From contig JAKOQB010000143.1 of assembly GCA_029778535.1 (NCBI GenBank), forward strand, positions 186,001 through 250,000: 64,000 nt of DNA, given 5' to 3'. The stretch's first letter is position 1. The number at the start of each line of letters is the position of its first letter. A program made the position numbers and the translations under genes. Below are positions 41,274 through 50,363 of this stretch, in pieces. The stretch is from Pseudomonadota bacterium (GTDB lineage: Bacteria; Pseudomonadota; Gammaproteobacteria; Burkholderiales; Burkholderiaceae_F). The notes below the pieces were generated by a model. It saw nothing but the letters and a program-made list of their open reading frames with translations. It had not been told where the DNA came from and searched no databases.

Positions 41274-41378
41274 GAAAATGGGCGAAAGTCAGCACGGGCC
41301 GGATCGTAGCCGCGCGCGACCCGCGCCGCGGCACAGCAGCCGTTCGGTCGCGTCGCGCGCTACCGCGAGTCGCGGCCG

Positions 41379-42386
41379 TCAGCGCATCACCTCGTGCGCC
41401 AGGCCGACTCCGGACAAGTACGCGTTCTCCAGGCGCGGGCCGCCGCACCAGTCGCCGGCGGCGCCGATGCGCCGCTCGGCGTCCCACAGCCACGTCTGTG
41501 ACAGCGGGTTCAGCGGGGTCGCGTACTGCCAGCGCACCGCGGTCACATGCGTGGGACTCAACGGTCGCCGGATCCGCGCGGAAAACGAGCGCGTGAGCCA
41601 CTTGGCGACTTCGGCCTCGTCCATCTGGAAGAAGCGGCGCGACCAGCGCGGCCGCGCGTGCAGCACCCAGCGCTCGGCCACGCCGGGAACCACGCCGCGG
41701 CGCGGCTTGGCGCTGTCGCGCGCGCACCAACCGAGAATGGGATCGTCGCTGAAGAATGCGGCGTCGTAGTCGACGCCGGTGGCGCGCGGCAGCGCCAGCA
41801 TCGTCGCCCAGCACGGATCCCAGTTTACCGTGGCAATGATTTCCGCCAGCGGCGTCAGCTCGCGCAGCATCGCCGCGGCCTGCGTCGACGGCGTGGCCAC
41901 GCACACCGCGTCGTAGGTGACGGCGGCGGCGTCGGGATCCTGGTCGACGCAGTCAACGCGCCATCCGGCATCGTCGCGCCAGACGCGCGCCACGGTGCTG
42001 CGGTAACGAACGTCAAGCTCCCGCGCCAGGTGCGTCGCCAGCCGCAGCATGCCGGGCACCGCAACGAAGCGCTCGATCGCGCGCGTCTTGTCTTCGGCGC
42101 CGCCGCTGGTGAACGCGACCACGCGCCCGTTCCAGCGCTGCACGACGCCTTCGGCTTCCCAGTTGCGCACCGCGGCAGCGAAGCGCTCGTCGCACACGGT
42201 CAAGTACTGGGCACCGTGGTCGTACGCGCCGGCCTCGCATACGAGGGTCGCCACGCGGCCGCCGGGCGAGTCGCTCGCATCGAACACGGTGACCGCGGCG
42301 CCGTGCGCCGTCAGTTCGCGCGCGCACGCCAGCCCGGCCACGCCCGCGCCGACGACCGCAACGCGGGCGCGAGTCGACAAGTTCAC
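41379..42386 (-). CDS. FAD-dependent amine-oxidase-like oxidoreductase
   Basis: 335 residues from a GTG at 42384-42386. The dinucleotide-binding motif VAVVGAGVAGLACARELTAHG is followed by an E/D-containing FDASDSPGGRVAT segment, and the C-terminal FAD motif GDWCGGPRLENAYLSG is present. This is the renalase/NAD(P)-binding amine-oxidase group (COG3380 type); substrate unknown. The start overlaps the CBS protein stop (GTGA). Confidence 0.85.
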   Translation of the reverse strand: MNLSTRARVAVVGAGVAGLACARELTAHGAAVTVFDASDSPGGRVATLVCEAGAYDHGAQYLTVCDERFAAAVRNWEAEGVVQRWNGRVVAFTSGGAEDKTRAIERFVAVPGMLRLATHLARELDVRYRSTVARVWRDDAGWRVDCVDQDPDAAAVTYDAVCVATPSTQAAAMLRELTPLAEIIATVNWDPCWATMLALPRATGVDYDAAFFSDDPILGWCARDSAKPRRGVVPGVAERWVLHARPRWSRRFFQMDEAEVAKWLTRSFSARIRRPLSPTHVTAVRWQYATPLNPLSQTWLWDAERRIGAAGDWCGGPRLENAYLSGVGLAHEVMR

Positions 42387-42835
42387 CGGTTGACCGACTC
42401 CTCCGCGGGCCAGTCGCGGATGTAGGCCTTCAGCATGCGGTTCTCGAAGCTCTGCTCCTCGAGCACGGCGCGGGCCACGTCGTAGAACGAGATCACGCCG
42501 AGCAGCGCGCGGCCATCGAGCACCGGCAGGTAGCGCGCGTGGCGCTCCAGCATCAGGCGGCGCACTTCATTGACGTCGGTCTCCGGCGTGACCGTGAGCG
42601 GCGCATCGTCCATGACCCGCCGAATCAAGGCGCCGCCGACGGCGCCGTTCTGCGCGTTCAGGGTGTTGATCACCTCGCGGAAGGTCAGCATGCCGACCAG
42701 ATCGCCGTGCTCCATCACGACGACCGAGCCGATGTCGTTGCCCGCCATCGTCTGCACCGCGGTCCAAAGCGTCTCGTCCGGCGTGACGGTAAACAACGCG
42801 TTGCCCTTGACGCGCAGGATGTCGCTGACCTTCAT
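42383..42835 (-). CDS. Two-CBS-domain protein
   Basis: 150 residues from the ATG at 42833-42835 (MKVSDILRVKG). Two CBS motifs: residues about 5-60 (FTVTPDETLWTAVQTMAGNDIGSVVV) and about 85-140 (LTVTPETDVNEVRRLMLERHARYLPVL). Stand-alone CBS pairs sense adenosine nucleotides and regulate partners; the coupled FAD enzyme is the obvious partner candidate but this is inference. Confidence 0.9.
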   Translation of the reverse strand: MKVSDILRVKGNALFTVTPDETLWTAVQTMAGNDIGSVVVMEHGDLVGMLTFREVINTLNAQNGAVGGALIRRVMDDAPLTVTPETDVNEVRRLMLERHARYLPVLDGRALLGVISFYDVARAVLEEQSFENRMLKAYIRDWPAEESVNR

Positions 42836-42923
42836 GGCGCTCCTCCCGAGATTCGCCGGCACGCGGCTCCGTGCCTCGCAAGCATGCTAGCCCAGCGGGC
42901 GACCCCGTCACAAGCCATCGGAA

Positions 42924-43874
42924 TCAGGCCAACGCCTGCTTGAACAGCTCCACTTCACGCATCACCGCGGCGCGGATCGCCGGTTCCCAGACGGAATGGC
43001 CGGCGTCGTTGACCACCACGTAGCGTGCGCCCGGCCACGCGCGCGCCAGGTCGTCGGCGCTGACGATCGGGCACACCATGTCGTAACGGCCCTGCACGAT
43101 GGACGCCGGCAGATGGCGCACGCGGTACAGGTTGGCGAGCAACTGGTTGGGCGCGAGGAAGCACTGGTGCGCGAAGTAATGCGCCTCCAGCCGCGCAAGC
43201 CCGACCGCCTCGTCGGCGAAGTGGCGCACCAGGTCGGGATTCGGCAGCAGCGTCGAGCACAGGCCCTCGTACTCGCTCCACGCGCGCGCGAACGGCACGT
43301 GCACGCGCGGGTCAGTGTCGAACAGCCGCTTCAGATACCCGCGCAGCAGGTCGCCGCGCTCGGGCTCCGGCAGCATGTCGGCGAAGGAGCGCCACGCCTC
43401 GGGAAAGATGTGGCGCAGCCCGTACAGGAACCACTCGATCTCGGAGGCGCGGCCGAGGAACACGCCGCGCAGCACGAAGCCCAGGCAGCGGTCCGGATGT
43501 GTCTGCCCGTACGCGAGCGCGAGCGTGCTGCCCCACGAGCCGCCGAAGACGAGCGCCTTGCCGATGCCGAGATAACTGCGCAGCAGCTCGATATCGCGCA
43601 CCAGGTGCTGCGTGGTGTTGTTGGTGACATCGCCCAGCGGCGTCGAATTGCCGGCGCCGCGCTGGTCGTACAGCACCACGCGAAACACATCGGGATCGAA
43701 GAAGCGCCGGTGCTCGGGCGAGCATCCTCCGCCCGGCCCGCCGTGCAGGAACAGCACCGGGATGCCGTGCGGATTGCCGCACGCCTCCCAGAACATCGTG
43801 TGCACATCGTCGAGCGCCAGCATGCCGCTGTCGTACGGCTCCAGCGGCGGATAGAGGTCGGCGCGCATGTCCAT
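42924..43874 (-). CDS. pip: Proline iminopeptidase
   Basis: Removes N-terminal proline from peptides. 316 residues; alpha/beta-hydrolase fold. HGGPGGG oxyanion motif, DQRGAGNS, nucleophile S113 in GGSWGST, Asp in GRYDMVCP and His in NDAGHS complete the S33 triad. Two ATG codons at 43872-43874 and 43866-43868 are both possible starts. Divergent from the metY operon. Confidence 0.94.
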   Translation of the reverse strand: MDMRADLYPPLEPYDSGMLALDDVHTMFWEACGNPHGIPVLFLHGGPGGGCSPEHRRFFDPDVFRVVLYDQRGAGNSTPLGDVTNNTTQHLVRDIELLRSYLGIGKALVFGGSWGSTLALAYGQTHPDRCLGFVLRGVFLGRASEIEWFLYGLRHIFPEAWRSFADMLPEPERGDLLRGYLKRLFDTDPRVHVPFARAWSEYEGLCSTLLPNPDLVRHFADEAVGLARLEAHYFAHQCFLAPNQLLANLYRVRHLPASIVQGRYDMVCPIVSADDLARAWPGARYVVVNDAGHSVWEPAIRAAVMREVELFKQALA

Positions 43875-43940
43875 GGCGGGGCAATATAAAGCAGTCGGCG
43901 GCCGGCAGTCGGCAGTCAAGCGCTCTCCGATGTCTTGCGT

Positions 43941-44006
43941 GTCATGCCCGCGAAAGCGGACATCCCGTCGGCGCATCCACTGGATTCCCGCTTGCGCGGG
44001 AATGAC
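43941..44006. repeat. Second palindromic repeat family (dRS3-like), copy B
   Basis: GTCATGCCCGCGAAAGCGGA (from 43941) and GGATTCCCGCTTGCGCGGGA then ATGAC (43982-44006) form an interrupted palindrome like the widespread ATTCCC/GGGAAT repeats of Neisseria and other proteobacteria. It lies between pip and metY and could act as a divergent-transcript boundary. Confidence 0.75.
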
Positions 44007-44090
44007 GCGGGTAGTGCTTGCCGCGATCGGCAGTCCGCGATCAAGGGCTTAAAGTCACGCTTCTCACTGCCGAGCGCCTTCTGCCAACTC

Positions 44091-45389
44091 ATGACTGCTC
44101 CCCGTTACCCCGGCTTCGACACGCTCGCGCTGCACGCGGGGCAGCGACCAGACACCGCCACCGGCGCGCGCGCGGTGCCGATCTACGCGTCCACGTCGTT
44201 CTGCTTCGACGACTCCGACCACGCCGCGGCGCTGTTCAACATGGAGCGCGCGGGGCACGTGTACTCGCGCATCTCGAACCCGACGGTGGCGGTGCTGGAG
44301 GAGCGCGTCGCCGCGCTCGAACAGGGCGTGGGCGCGATCGCCGCCGCGAGCGGCCAGGCGGCGCTGCATCTGGCAATCGTCACGCTGATGGGCGCGGGCT
44401 CGCACATCGTGGCCAGCCGCGCGCTCTATGGCGGCTCGCACAACCTGCTCGCGTACACGCTGGCGCGCTTCGGCGTCGACACGACCTTCGTCGATCCGCG
44501 CGACCTCGATGCGTGGCGCGCGGCGATCCGCCCCAACACGCGGCTGCTGTTCGGCGAGACGCTCGGCAACCCGGGGCTCGACGTGCTCGACATCTCGCGC
44601 GTGGCCGAGCTTGCGCATTCGCACGGTCTGCCGCTGCTGGTCGACAGCACCTTCACCACGCCCTACCTGATGCAGCCGTTCGTGCACGGCGCCGACCTGC
44701 TGTACCACTCGGCGACCAAGTTCATCGGCGGACACGGTGTGGCGATCGGCGGCGTGCTGGTCGACGGCGGCACGTTCGACTGGCATGCGTCGGGCAAATT
44801 CCCGACGCTGACCGAGCCGTATGAAGGCTTTCACCGCATGAACTTCGCCGACGAAAGCACGGTGGCACCGTTCCTGTTGCGCGCGCGCCGCGAAGGGCTG
44901 CGCGACTTCGGCGCCTGCATGAGCCCGCACACCGCGTTCCTGCTGCTGCAGGGACTGGAGACGCTGCCGCTGCGGATGGAGCGGCACGTCGCCAATACGC
45001 GCAAGGTGGTCGAGTTCCTCGCTGCGCATCCGCTGGTAGAGAAGATCGCATATCCGGAACTGCCGTCGCACCCCGACCACGAACTGGCGAAGAAGCTGCT
45101 GCCCAAGGGTTGTGGTGCGGTGTTCAGCTTTGACCTGAAGGGCTCGCGGGCAGCGGGGCGCAAGTTCGTCGAGACGCTCGCCGTGTTCTCGCACCTGGCC
45201 AACGTCGGCGACGCCAAGTCGCTGGTGATCCATCCGGCGTCGACCACGCACTTCCGCGTGCCCGACCACGAACTCGCGGCGGCCGGCATCACGCAGGGCA
45301 CGATTCGCCTGTCGATCGGGCTCGAGGATCCGGCCGACCTGCTCGACGATCTGGCGCGCGCGCTGAAAGCCGCTTCGAAGGTGGCGTAA
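44091..45389 (+). CDS. metY: O-acetylhomoserine sulfhydrylase
   Basis: 432 residues from the ATG at 44091; the frame is open further back through the repeat but that is not protein-like. Cys/Met PLP family: YSRISNPT, K210 in HSATKFIGGHG (the GGHG form is typical of O-acetylhomoserine aminocarboxypropyltransferase rather than MetZ), and a C-terminal VIHPASTTH. Converts O-acetylhomoserine and sulfide to homocysteine; can overlap functionally with metZ. I see no SAM-II aptamer here. It ends TAATG, overlapping the next start. Confidence 0.93.
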   Translation: MTAPRYPGFDTLALHAGQRPDTATGARAVPIYASTSFCFDDSDHAAALFNMERAGHVYSRISNPTVAVLEERVAALEQGVGAIAAASGQAALHLAIVTLMGAGSHIVASRALYGGSHNLLAYTLARFGVDTTFVDPRDLDAWRAAIRPNTRLLFGETLGNPGLDVLDISRVAELAHSHGLPLLVDSTFTTPYLMQPFVHGADLLYHSATKFIGGHGVAIGGVLVDGGTFDWHASGKFPTLTEPYEGFHRMNFADESTVAPFLLRARREGLRDFGACMSPHTAFLLLQGLETLPLRMERHVANTRKVVEFLAAHPLVEKIAYPELPSHPDHELAKKLLPKGCGAVFSFDLKGSRAAGRKFVETLAVFSHLANVGDAKSLVIHPASTTHFRVPDHELAAAGITQGTIRLSIGLEDPADLLDDLARALKAASKVA

Positions 45390-46204
45390 TGAAACTCGAC
45401 GGACTCTACGCGTACACCGGCGGCAAGACGTTCGACGCCGCCCTGCCCTGCGTCGTGTTCATCCACGGCGCGCAGCACGATCACAGCGTGTGGATACTGC
45501 AGAGCCGCTATCTGGCGCATCACGGGCTCGCGGTGCTTGCGCTCGACCTGCCCGGGCACGGTCGCAGCGATGGGCCGCCGCTCGCAACGGTCGAAGCGAC
45601 GGCCGATCGAATCGCGGCCGCGCTCGCAACGCTGGCAACAAAGCGCTTCGTGCTGGCCGGCCACAGCATGGGATCGCTGATCGCGCTCGAGCTCTCGCGC
45701 CGGCTGCGCGAGCGCATCGCCGGTGTGGCGCTACTCGGTACCGCCGCGCCGATGCGCGTGTCCGATGCGCTGCTCGCCGCCACGCGCGACGAGCCGGCGG
45801 CGGCGCTGCAGATGATCAACGTCTGGTCGCACAGCGCGTCAATTGCGCCGTTTGCGGTGCGGCCCGGCAATCCGGGGCCGGGCTTTAGCGTCGTGTGGGA
45901 GAACCTGCGGCTGATGGAGCGCATCGCGCGGGCCAACGGCCCCGCGGTGCTGCCGACCGACTTCGCCGCGTGCAACGCCTACGCCGGCGCATTCGAAGCG
46001 GCGCGCGCGCTGGCATGCGAGGCGCTGTTCGTCCTCGGCGCCGGCGACCAGATGACGCCGCCGAAGGCCGCTCAGGCGCTGATCGAAGCCTGCCCGCGCA
46101 AGACCGTCGTCACGCTGCCGGCGACGGGCCACGCACTGATGGCCGAAAATCCCGACGGCGTTCGCGACGCGTTGCAGAAGTTCACCACGCGTGTCTTCGC
46201 CTGA
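45389..46204 (+). CDS. Alpha/beta hydrolase
   Basis: 271 residues. HG (FIHGAQHDH), LDLPGHGRSDG, nucleophile S93 in GHSMGS, an Asp in FVLGAGDQMTPP and His in LPATGHALMAE complete the triad. Generic alpha/beta-hydrolase fold enzyme, substrate unknown; esterase or haloperoxidase-like is possible. The start overlaps the metY stop (TAATG), so it is translated with metY. Confidence 0.9.
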   Translation: MKLDGLYAYTGGKTFDAALPCVVFIHGAQHDHSVWILQSRYLAHHGLAVLALDLPGHGRSDGPPLATVEATADRIAAALATLATKRFVLAGHSMGSLIALELSRRLRERIAGVALLGTAAPMRVSDALLAATRDEPAAALQMINVWSHSASIAPFAVRPGNPGPGFSVVWENLRLMERIARANGPAVLPTDFAACNAYAGAFEAARALACEALFVLGAGDQMTPPKAAQALIEACPRKTVVTLPATGHALMAENPDGVRDALQKFTTRVFA

Positions 46205-46206
46205 TC

Positions 46207-46845
46207 GTGCTCGACGCGGTCAACTGGAACACGTACGGGCTGTATGTCCTGACCGAGGCCGCACTGAGCCTGTCGCCCGGCCCGGCGGTGATGCTGGTGA
46301 TTGCCTATGGCATCGCACGCGGCGCACGACGATCGATCTGGGCCGGGCTTGGCATCCTGTCGGCCAATGCGCTGTACTTCGCGCTGTCTGCGACCGCGCT
46401 TGGCGCGGTGCTGGTGTCGTCGAAGGCCTTCTTCACCGCGGTCAAGTGGATCGGCGCTGCATACCTCGTGTACATCGGCGTTTCCGCGCTCTTCGGCCGG
46501 CCGTCTCCGATTACGGTTTCGAGCAATGGTGCAAGCGGCACGTCGCGCCGCGCAATCTACCTGTCGGGACTGACACTGCAACTCGCCAACCCGAAGACCC
46601 TGATCTTCTTCATCGCTATCCTGCCGCAGTTCGTCGACCCAGAGCTTCCGATCGGTGCGCAGATGATCTGGCTCGCCGCGGGCTCGATCGTTCCCGAGTT
46701 CTTCATCCTCGCCGGCTATGGCTGGCTCGGCTCGCGCGCTGCGCGGCTCGCGGCCGATCCGCGCTACTCGCGCTGGACCGAGCGCGCCGCCGGCGTTCTG
46801 GTGCTGTGCGCGGCGGCGCTGGTGGTGTCAGTCGGCGCCGCGTGA
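46207..46845 (+). CDS. LysE/RhtB family exporter
   Basis: 212 residues from a GTG at 46207, 2 nt after the hydrolase stop. About six membrane helices; LSLSPGPAVMLVIAYGIARGARRS is the family signature (SPGP near the N-terminus). RhtB-type proteins export amino acids or homoserine lactones; placement after metY suggests an amino-acid or homocysteine-related substrate, as inference. Its 3' end overlaps the convergent SMP-30-like gene by 18 nt. Confidence 0.9.
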   Translation: MLDAVNWNTYGLYVLTEAALSLSPGPAVMLVIAYGIARGARRSIWAGLGILSANALYFALSATALGAVLVSSKAFFTAVKWIGAAYLVYIGVSALFGRPSPITVSSNGASGTSRRAIYLSGLTLQLANPKTLIFFIAILPQFVDPELPIGAQMIWLAAGSIVPEFFILAGYGWLGSRAARLAADPRYSRWTERAAGVLVLCAAALVVSVGAA

Positions 46846-47544
46846 ACCGCGCTCACGGTGCGGCAATTTGATGCGCGCGATCGTCCAGCGCTTGACCTCG
46901 GTCTCCCACTCGGCCGGGCTGCCGGTCAAAGGCAGCGCGAGATTGGTCACATACATCCACTCGCCGACAATCACCGGACTGGCCGGGAATAGCAGACCTC
47001 TGGGCGTGCCGTCTGTGCGGATGCCCTGGAATTCGCCGAGTCGCGCGACCACGCGGCCGATGTCGTTCAGCGCAATGAGCTCATCGCCTTGATTGGCCGC
47101 GACCCAGAGCCGGCCGCTGTCATCGAACACCATGCCGTCGGCACCGTGGACGCTCTCTGCGAACACCGAGACCTGCTTCGTCGCCAGGTCGAGCTTCAGC
47201 ACCCGGTTGTCGCCGGTGTTGGCGATGAAGAGCGCAGTCTCGTCCGCGTTCAGAGCTATACCGTTGGCGCCGAACGGTGGAAACCCCGCGGTGGCGAGCA
47301 GCGGATCGTGCGTGACCAGCGAAACCGCGCATGGCTTCGCGCATGTCGCGACGTTGTCGATCCGGTAGATCGCGCCCTGGAACGAATCGGACACGTACAC
47401 GGCGCCGTTGCGGCTGAACGTCATCGCATTCGGCGCGGGAAATCGGTTCGACCCGAACAGGATCGTGTCGCTGCTGCCATCAGGATTACCGACGCTGCGA
47501 GCCGCCGGCGCACCGATCGACGGGAACACCGCAACGTCTTCCAC
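46828..47544 (-). CDS. SMP-30/NHL-type beta-propeller protein, apparently 5'-truncated
   Basis: 238 residues from a GTG at 47542-47544. Repeat strands such as GAVYVSDSFQGAIYRID, GIALNADETALFIANTGDNRVLKLD and MVFDDSGRLWVAANQGDELIAL are NHL/SMP-30 blades. Usual secreted relatives are 100 or more residues longer and begin with a signal peptide; here the frame stays open upstream only to a stop near 47636 and shows no signal or start, so the 5' part is probably lost. Next to the toxin gene, in a decayed region. Function unknown. Confidence 0.55.
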   Translation of the reverse strand: MEDVAVFPSIGAPAARSVGNPDGSSDTILFGSNRFPAPNAMTFSRNGAVYVSDSFQGAIYRIDNVATCAKPCAVSLVTHDPLLATAGFPPFGANGIALNADETALFIANTGDNRVLKLDLATKQVSVFAESVHGADGMVFDDSGRLWVAANQGDELIALNDIGRVVARLGEFQGIRTDGTPRGLLFPASPVIVGEWMYVTNLALPLTGSPAEWETEVKRWTIARIKLPHRERGSRGAD

Positions 47545-47634
47545 TGCCGTGGACGCGTTGAAGTCGGCCGCGATGCACTGCAGCTTCGACGCGCCGAAAT
47601 TGTGTTGAGTCGACCACGTCGAGCACCGGTGAAC

Positions 47635-47934
47635 TCAGGCGCGGTTCATCCAGTACTCCGGCGGCAGACTCGAATGCGCCACGGCGACGATCTGGACCGC
47701 GTCAGCCGAGACCCGATCGATGACGGCGAACGGAAATCGGCGCATGACGAGACGGCGCGTACCGGCTTCATAACTTGGCCAGCGAATCGGCGCACTCGCG
47801 ATCAGTTCGATCGAGTGGTCGAGTTCGGCGATGAAGTTTGTGGCGGCCGAGGCACTCCGCTCCGCGTACCAGAGCCGGGCCCGCCGGACCTCGGTCAGCG
47901 CGGCGCGGTCAAAACGGACGACCCGCGCCGGCAT
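47635..47934 (-). CDS. RelE/ParE-family toxin
   Basis: 99 residues from the ATG at 47932-47934 (MPARVVRFDRAALTEVRRAR). The pattern of an N-terminal helix with FDRAALTEVRRARLWYAER, and then RRLVMRRFPFAVIDRV and IVAVAH is that of ParE/RelE toxins (gyrase or mRNA targets are both known in the family). Its start overlaps the antitoxin stop as TGATG, so the antitoxin is translated first. Confidence 0.88.
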   Translation of the reverse strand: MPARVVRFDRAALTEVRRARLWYAERSASAATNFIAELDHSIELIASAPIRWPSYEAGTRRLVMRRFPFAVIDRVSADAVQIVAVAHSSLPPEYWMNRA

Positions 47935-48155
47935 CAAGGCCGCATGATTTCGGCCCGAGCCTCGGCCCAGGGGATCGTCGGCGCGCCGGCGTCGAGATCG
48001 GCGACGCGCCGCCTGATTTCCGCGCGCCACGCCGCATCGACGACCGGGTCGACCGGGCCTTCCAGACTGCGCAGCAGCGAATCGGCCAGCGCCGCGCGCT
48101 CGTCAGGCGGCAGCTTCAGCGCTTCTTCCAGCAATTTGCTCGGCAACTCTCCCAT
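47934..48155 (-). CDS. Addiction-module antitoxin (PF09720-type)
   Basis: 73 residues from the ATG at 48153-48155 (MGELPSKLLEEALKLPPDER); GGAGGT lies 12 nt ahead, and a TTG further upstream would add eight residues. The sequence LPPDERAALADSLLRSLEG then AAWRAEIRRRVADLDAG is the putative addiction module component family. Acts by sequestering the toxin and probably represses the pair. Directly downstream of the hsdR remnant. Confidence 0.85.
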   Translation of the reverse strand: MGELPSKLLEEALKLPPDERAALADSLLRSLEGPVDPVVDAAWRAEIRRRVADLDAGAPTIPWAEARAEIMRP

Positions 48156-48175
48156 GTCGGCGAGTTTACCTCCGG

Positions 48176-50177
48176 TCAAGCCGCATAGAGCAGGTTCTGC
48201 AGCTCGGTGACCGCGCCTCGAAGTTCGGCCGCGCCGCCGAACAGCCGGATGATGTCGGCCACCTGCCCGTGCTCCGACAGCGGCGGCACCTTGAGCACGT
48301 CAGGCAGCACGAACTGCGCGTCGCCGTACTCGGCGTACTTCTCCAACAGTTGTTCCGGCACGGCGCACGCTTCGGGCGCGAAGCGCTCGAAGAAATCCTG
48401 ACGTTCGCTGCGGAGCCGCTGCGCGCGCTCCCGCCGCGTGCGCAGCGGCGCATTGAACGCGAGATGACACAGCAGATCGAAGGGATCGGCTTCCGGCTGC
48501 TGCGCTACCTCGGCCAGTTCGTCGAAACTGACGCCGCGCTCGGCGAGCGCCTGAATGATCTCGGCCCGCCGCTGTGGATCGCTCCAGCGCTCGCGCAGCT
48601 CGCGCGCGTTGGGGCACAGCGCGCGCACCTTGTCGGCGGCGTAGTCGGTGTGGCGCACGACGCGGAGCTGGCGGCCGTCCGGGTCGAGCTCGTAGACGAG
48701 GTGGGCAGCGATCTCAACCTGGCCGCCGTCGAAGTAGTACTTGCGCCGCTCGTGGGTCGTCGGCTCGTTGACCTGCGGCGCGGGGTCGGCGGGCACCGGC
48801 TCCGCGGCGGGATCCTCGCTGGTCGTGACGGTCGTGCCGTCGGACTCGGGGTACTGCCTGACGCGTTCCGGACTCTGGTTGCCGAGCGCGCGGCGCATCT
48901 GGTCGGCGTGCTCCTGATCGACGCAGAACTCGATGGTCTTGGCAAAGGCGTCGGTCTTGTTCAGGAAGTCGGTCAGGTGGCGCGCGATGGCTTCGGTGCG
49001 TGCCTTCAACGCCACCGCGCGCTCGAAGTCCTTGGTCTGGTGTTCCTCGTCCGGAATGGCTCGTCCGTGGCGGTCGAGATCGCCCTTGCTGGGCCGCCAG
49101 CCGGCGGCGTCCACTCGGTGACCACGCGGTGCACGCGGTACGGCGCGAGAAATCCGTCGTCGATGCCCTGGCGCAGGCTGTACGTGTAGATCGGATTGCC
49201 GAAGTAACGGTACGTGTCGCGGTTGTCGTCGCGCAGCGGCGTGGCCGTCATGCCGAGCTGATACGCCGGCTCGAAGTATTCGAGGATCTCGCGCCAGTTG
49301 GAGTCCTCGCGCGCGCTGCAGCGATGGCACTCGTCGACGATCACGAGATCGAAGAAACCGAGGTCGAATTCGCGGTACAGGCCCGGCCGGCGTTCGTCGC
49401 GCGCCAGCGCCTGATAGATAGCGAAGTACATCTCGCGGCTCTTGACGACCTCGCCTTCGATCCTTTGGCGGGCATCGCCGAAGGCCGAGAACTCCTTGTC
49501 CTTCGGATCGTCAACGAGGATGTTGCGATCGGCGAGATAAAGGATTTTCGGCCGCCGGTATCGCCGAGCCGATTCCAGCGCGAGGTCCAGAGCTTCCAGC
49601 AGATCTGGAACGCCACGTCCGTCTTGCGTCGTGAGCAGTTGGCGCCGGTTGCCGCGCAGTATGCCCTCGACCGCGCGTTGACCGCGATCTCCAGGTGGTA
49701 GCGCTCGCCCTTGCCGACGCTGCCGTTCATCGGCGTGACGAGGCGGTCGGCGGCGTCGCCCTGCGGACCGCCACCGGCTCGGTATCGAGCCCACGGCTCG
49801 GCCGGAGTCGGGTACGCGGTGACGAGGTGCTCGCGGCCGGTCAGATCGTCGAATTCGATGATTTCATGCCCGTTGGTGGCGAAGGCGACGAGCAGACCGA
49901 GCATCTCGGCGTTTTACTTCGCCTGCTGCAGGCCGTCGCCGGCGGACTTCCACGTGGCCTTGGCCCCGACCACAGCCAGCGGAAAGTTGCGCTCGTACCG
50001 CAGCAGGTAGTCGACGCGCTTGGGCGGCCTGCGGACAAAGCCCTTCCCGACCGGAACGATGCGGCCGTCGGTGATCGTGCGTTGCTCGGCGATCGAATGC
50101 GGTTCGTTGACCCAGCCCGCGGCTTGCAGCAGGGAGACAACTAACTTTCGACAGGTGTCGGCCTCGCTCAGGGACAT
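48176..50177 (-). pseudogene. Type I restriction endonuclease R subunit (hsdR), decayed
   Basis: Reading pieces on one strand reconstructs an EcoEI-type HsdR: N-terminal MSLSEADTCRKLVVSLLQAAGW and NAEMLGLLVAFATNGHEIIE (separated by an in-frame TAA at 49914-49916), the DEAD-like core LVIVDECHRCSA and LGMTATPLRDDNRDTYRYFGN, then the C-terminal YYFDGGQVEIAAHLVYELDP to a final TELQNLLYAA. Damage: the Walker A box is deleted (text passes from LLTT directly to the KT of the P-loop, with a frameshift), further shifts occur near 49340 and 49000, and about 100 residues holding motifs V-VI are missing. No hsdM or hsdS nearby. Not expected to be functional. Confidence 0.85.
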
Positions 50178-50363
50178 GCTCTACGTATCGCCGGAACGGA
50201 ATGCGCCAGTACGCTACTTGAGGAGGCGGCGGCCGGCCAGCATCTGTGCGTCTCGTTCATCGCCGGGTTTGACGCAGATTCCGAAGAGGAACCAGCCAGC
50301 CGATATAGTCGCTCGTACTCGCCGCTGGACGATCGCCCGGCGCCGTCGCTCAAGAAGAAGGCC

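Noticed and set aside
43870-44090. Possible SAM riboswitch before metY
   Set aside because: No SAM-II core (AGCTAAA, CAAAT pseudoknot strand) and the structure present is the dispersed repeat.
49341-49904. Functional short restriction or helicase proteins
   Set aside because: They are pieces of one HsdR frame interrupted by a stop and shifts, without Walker A.
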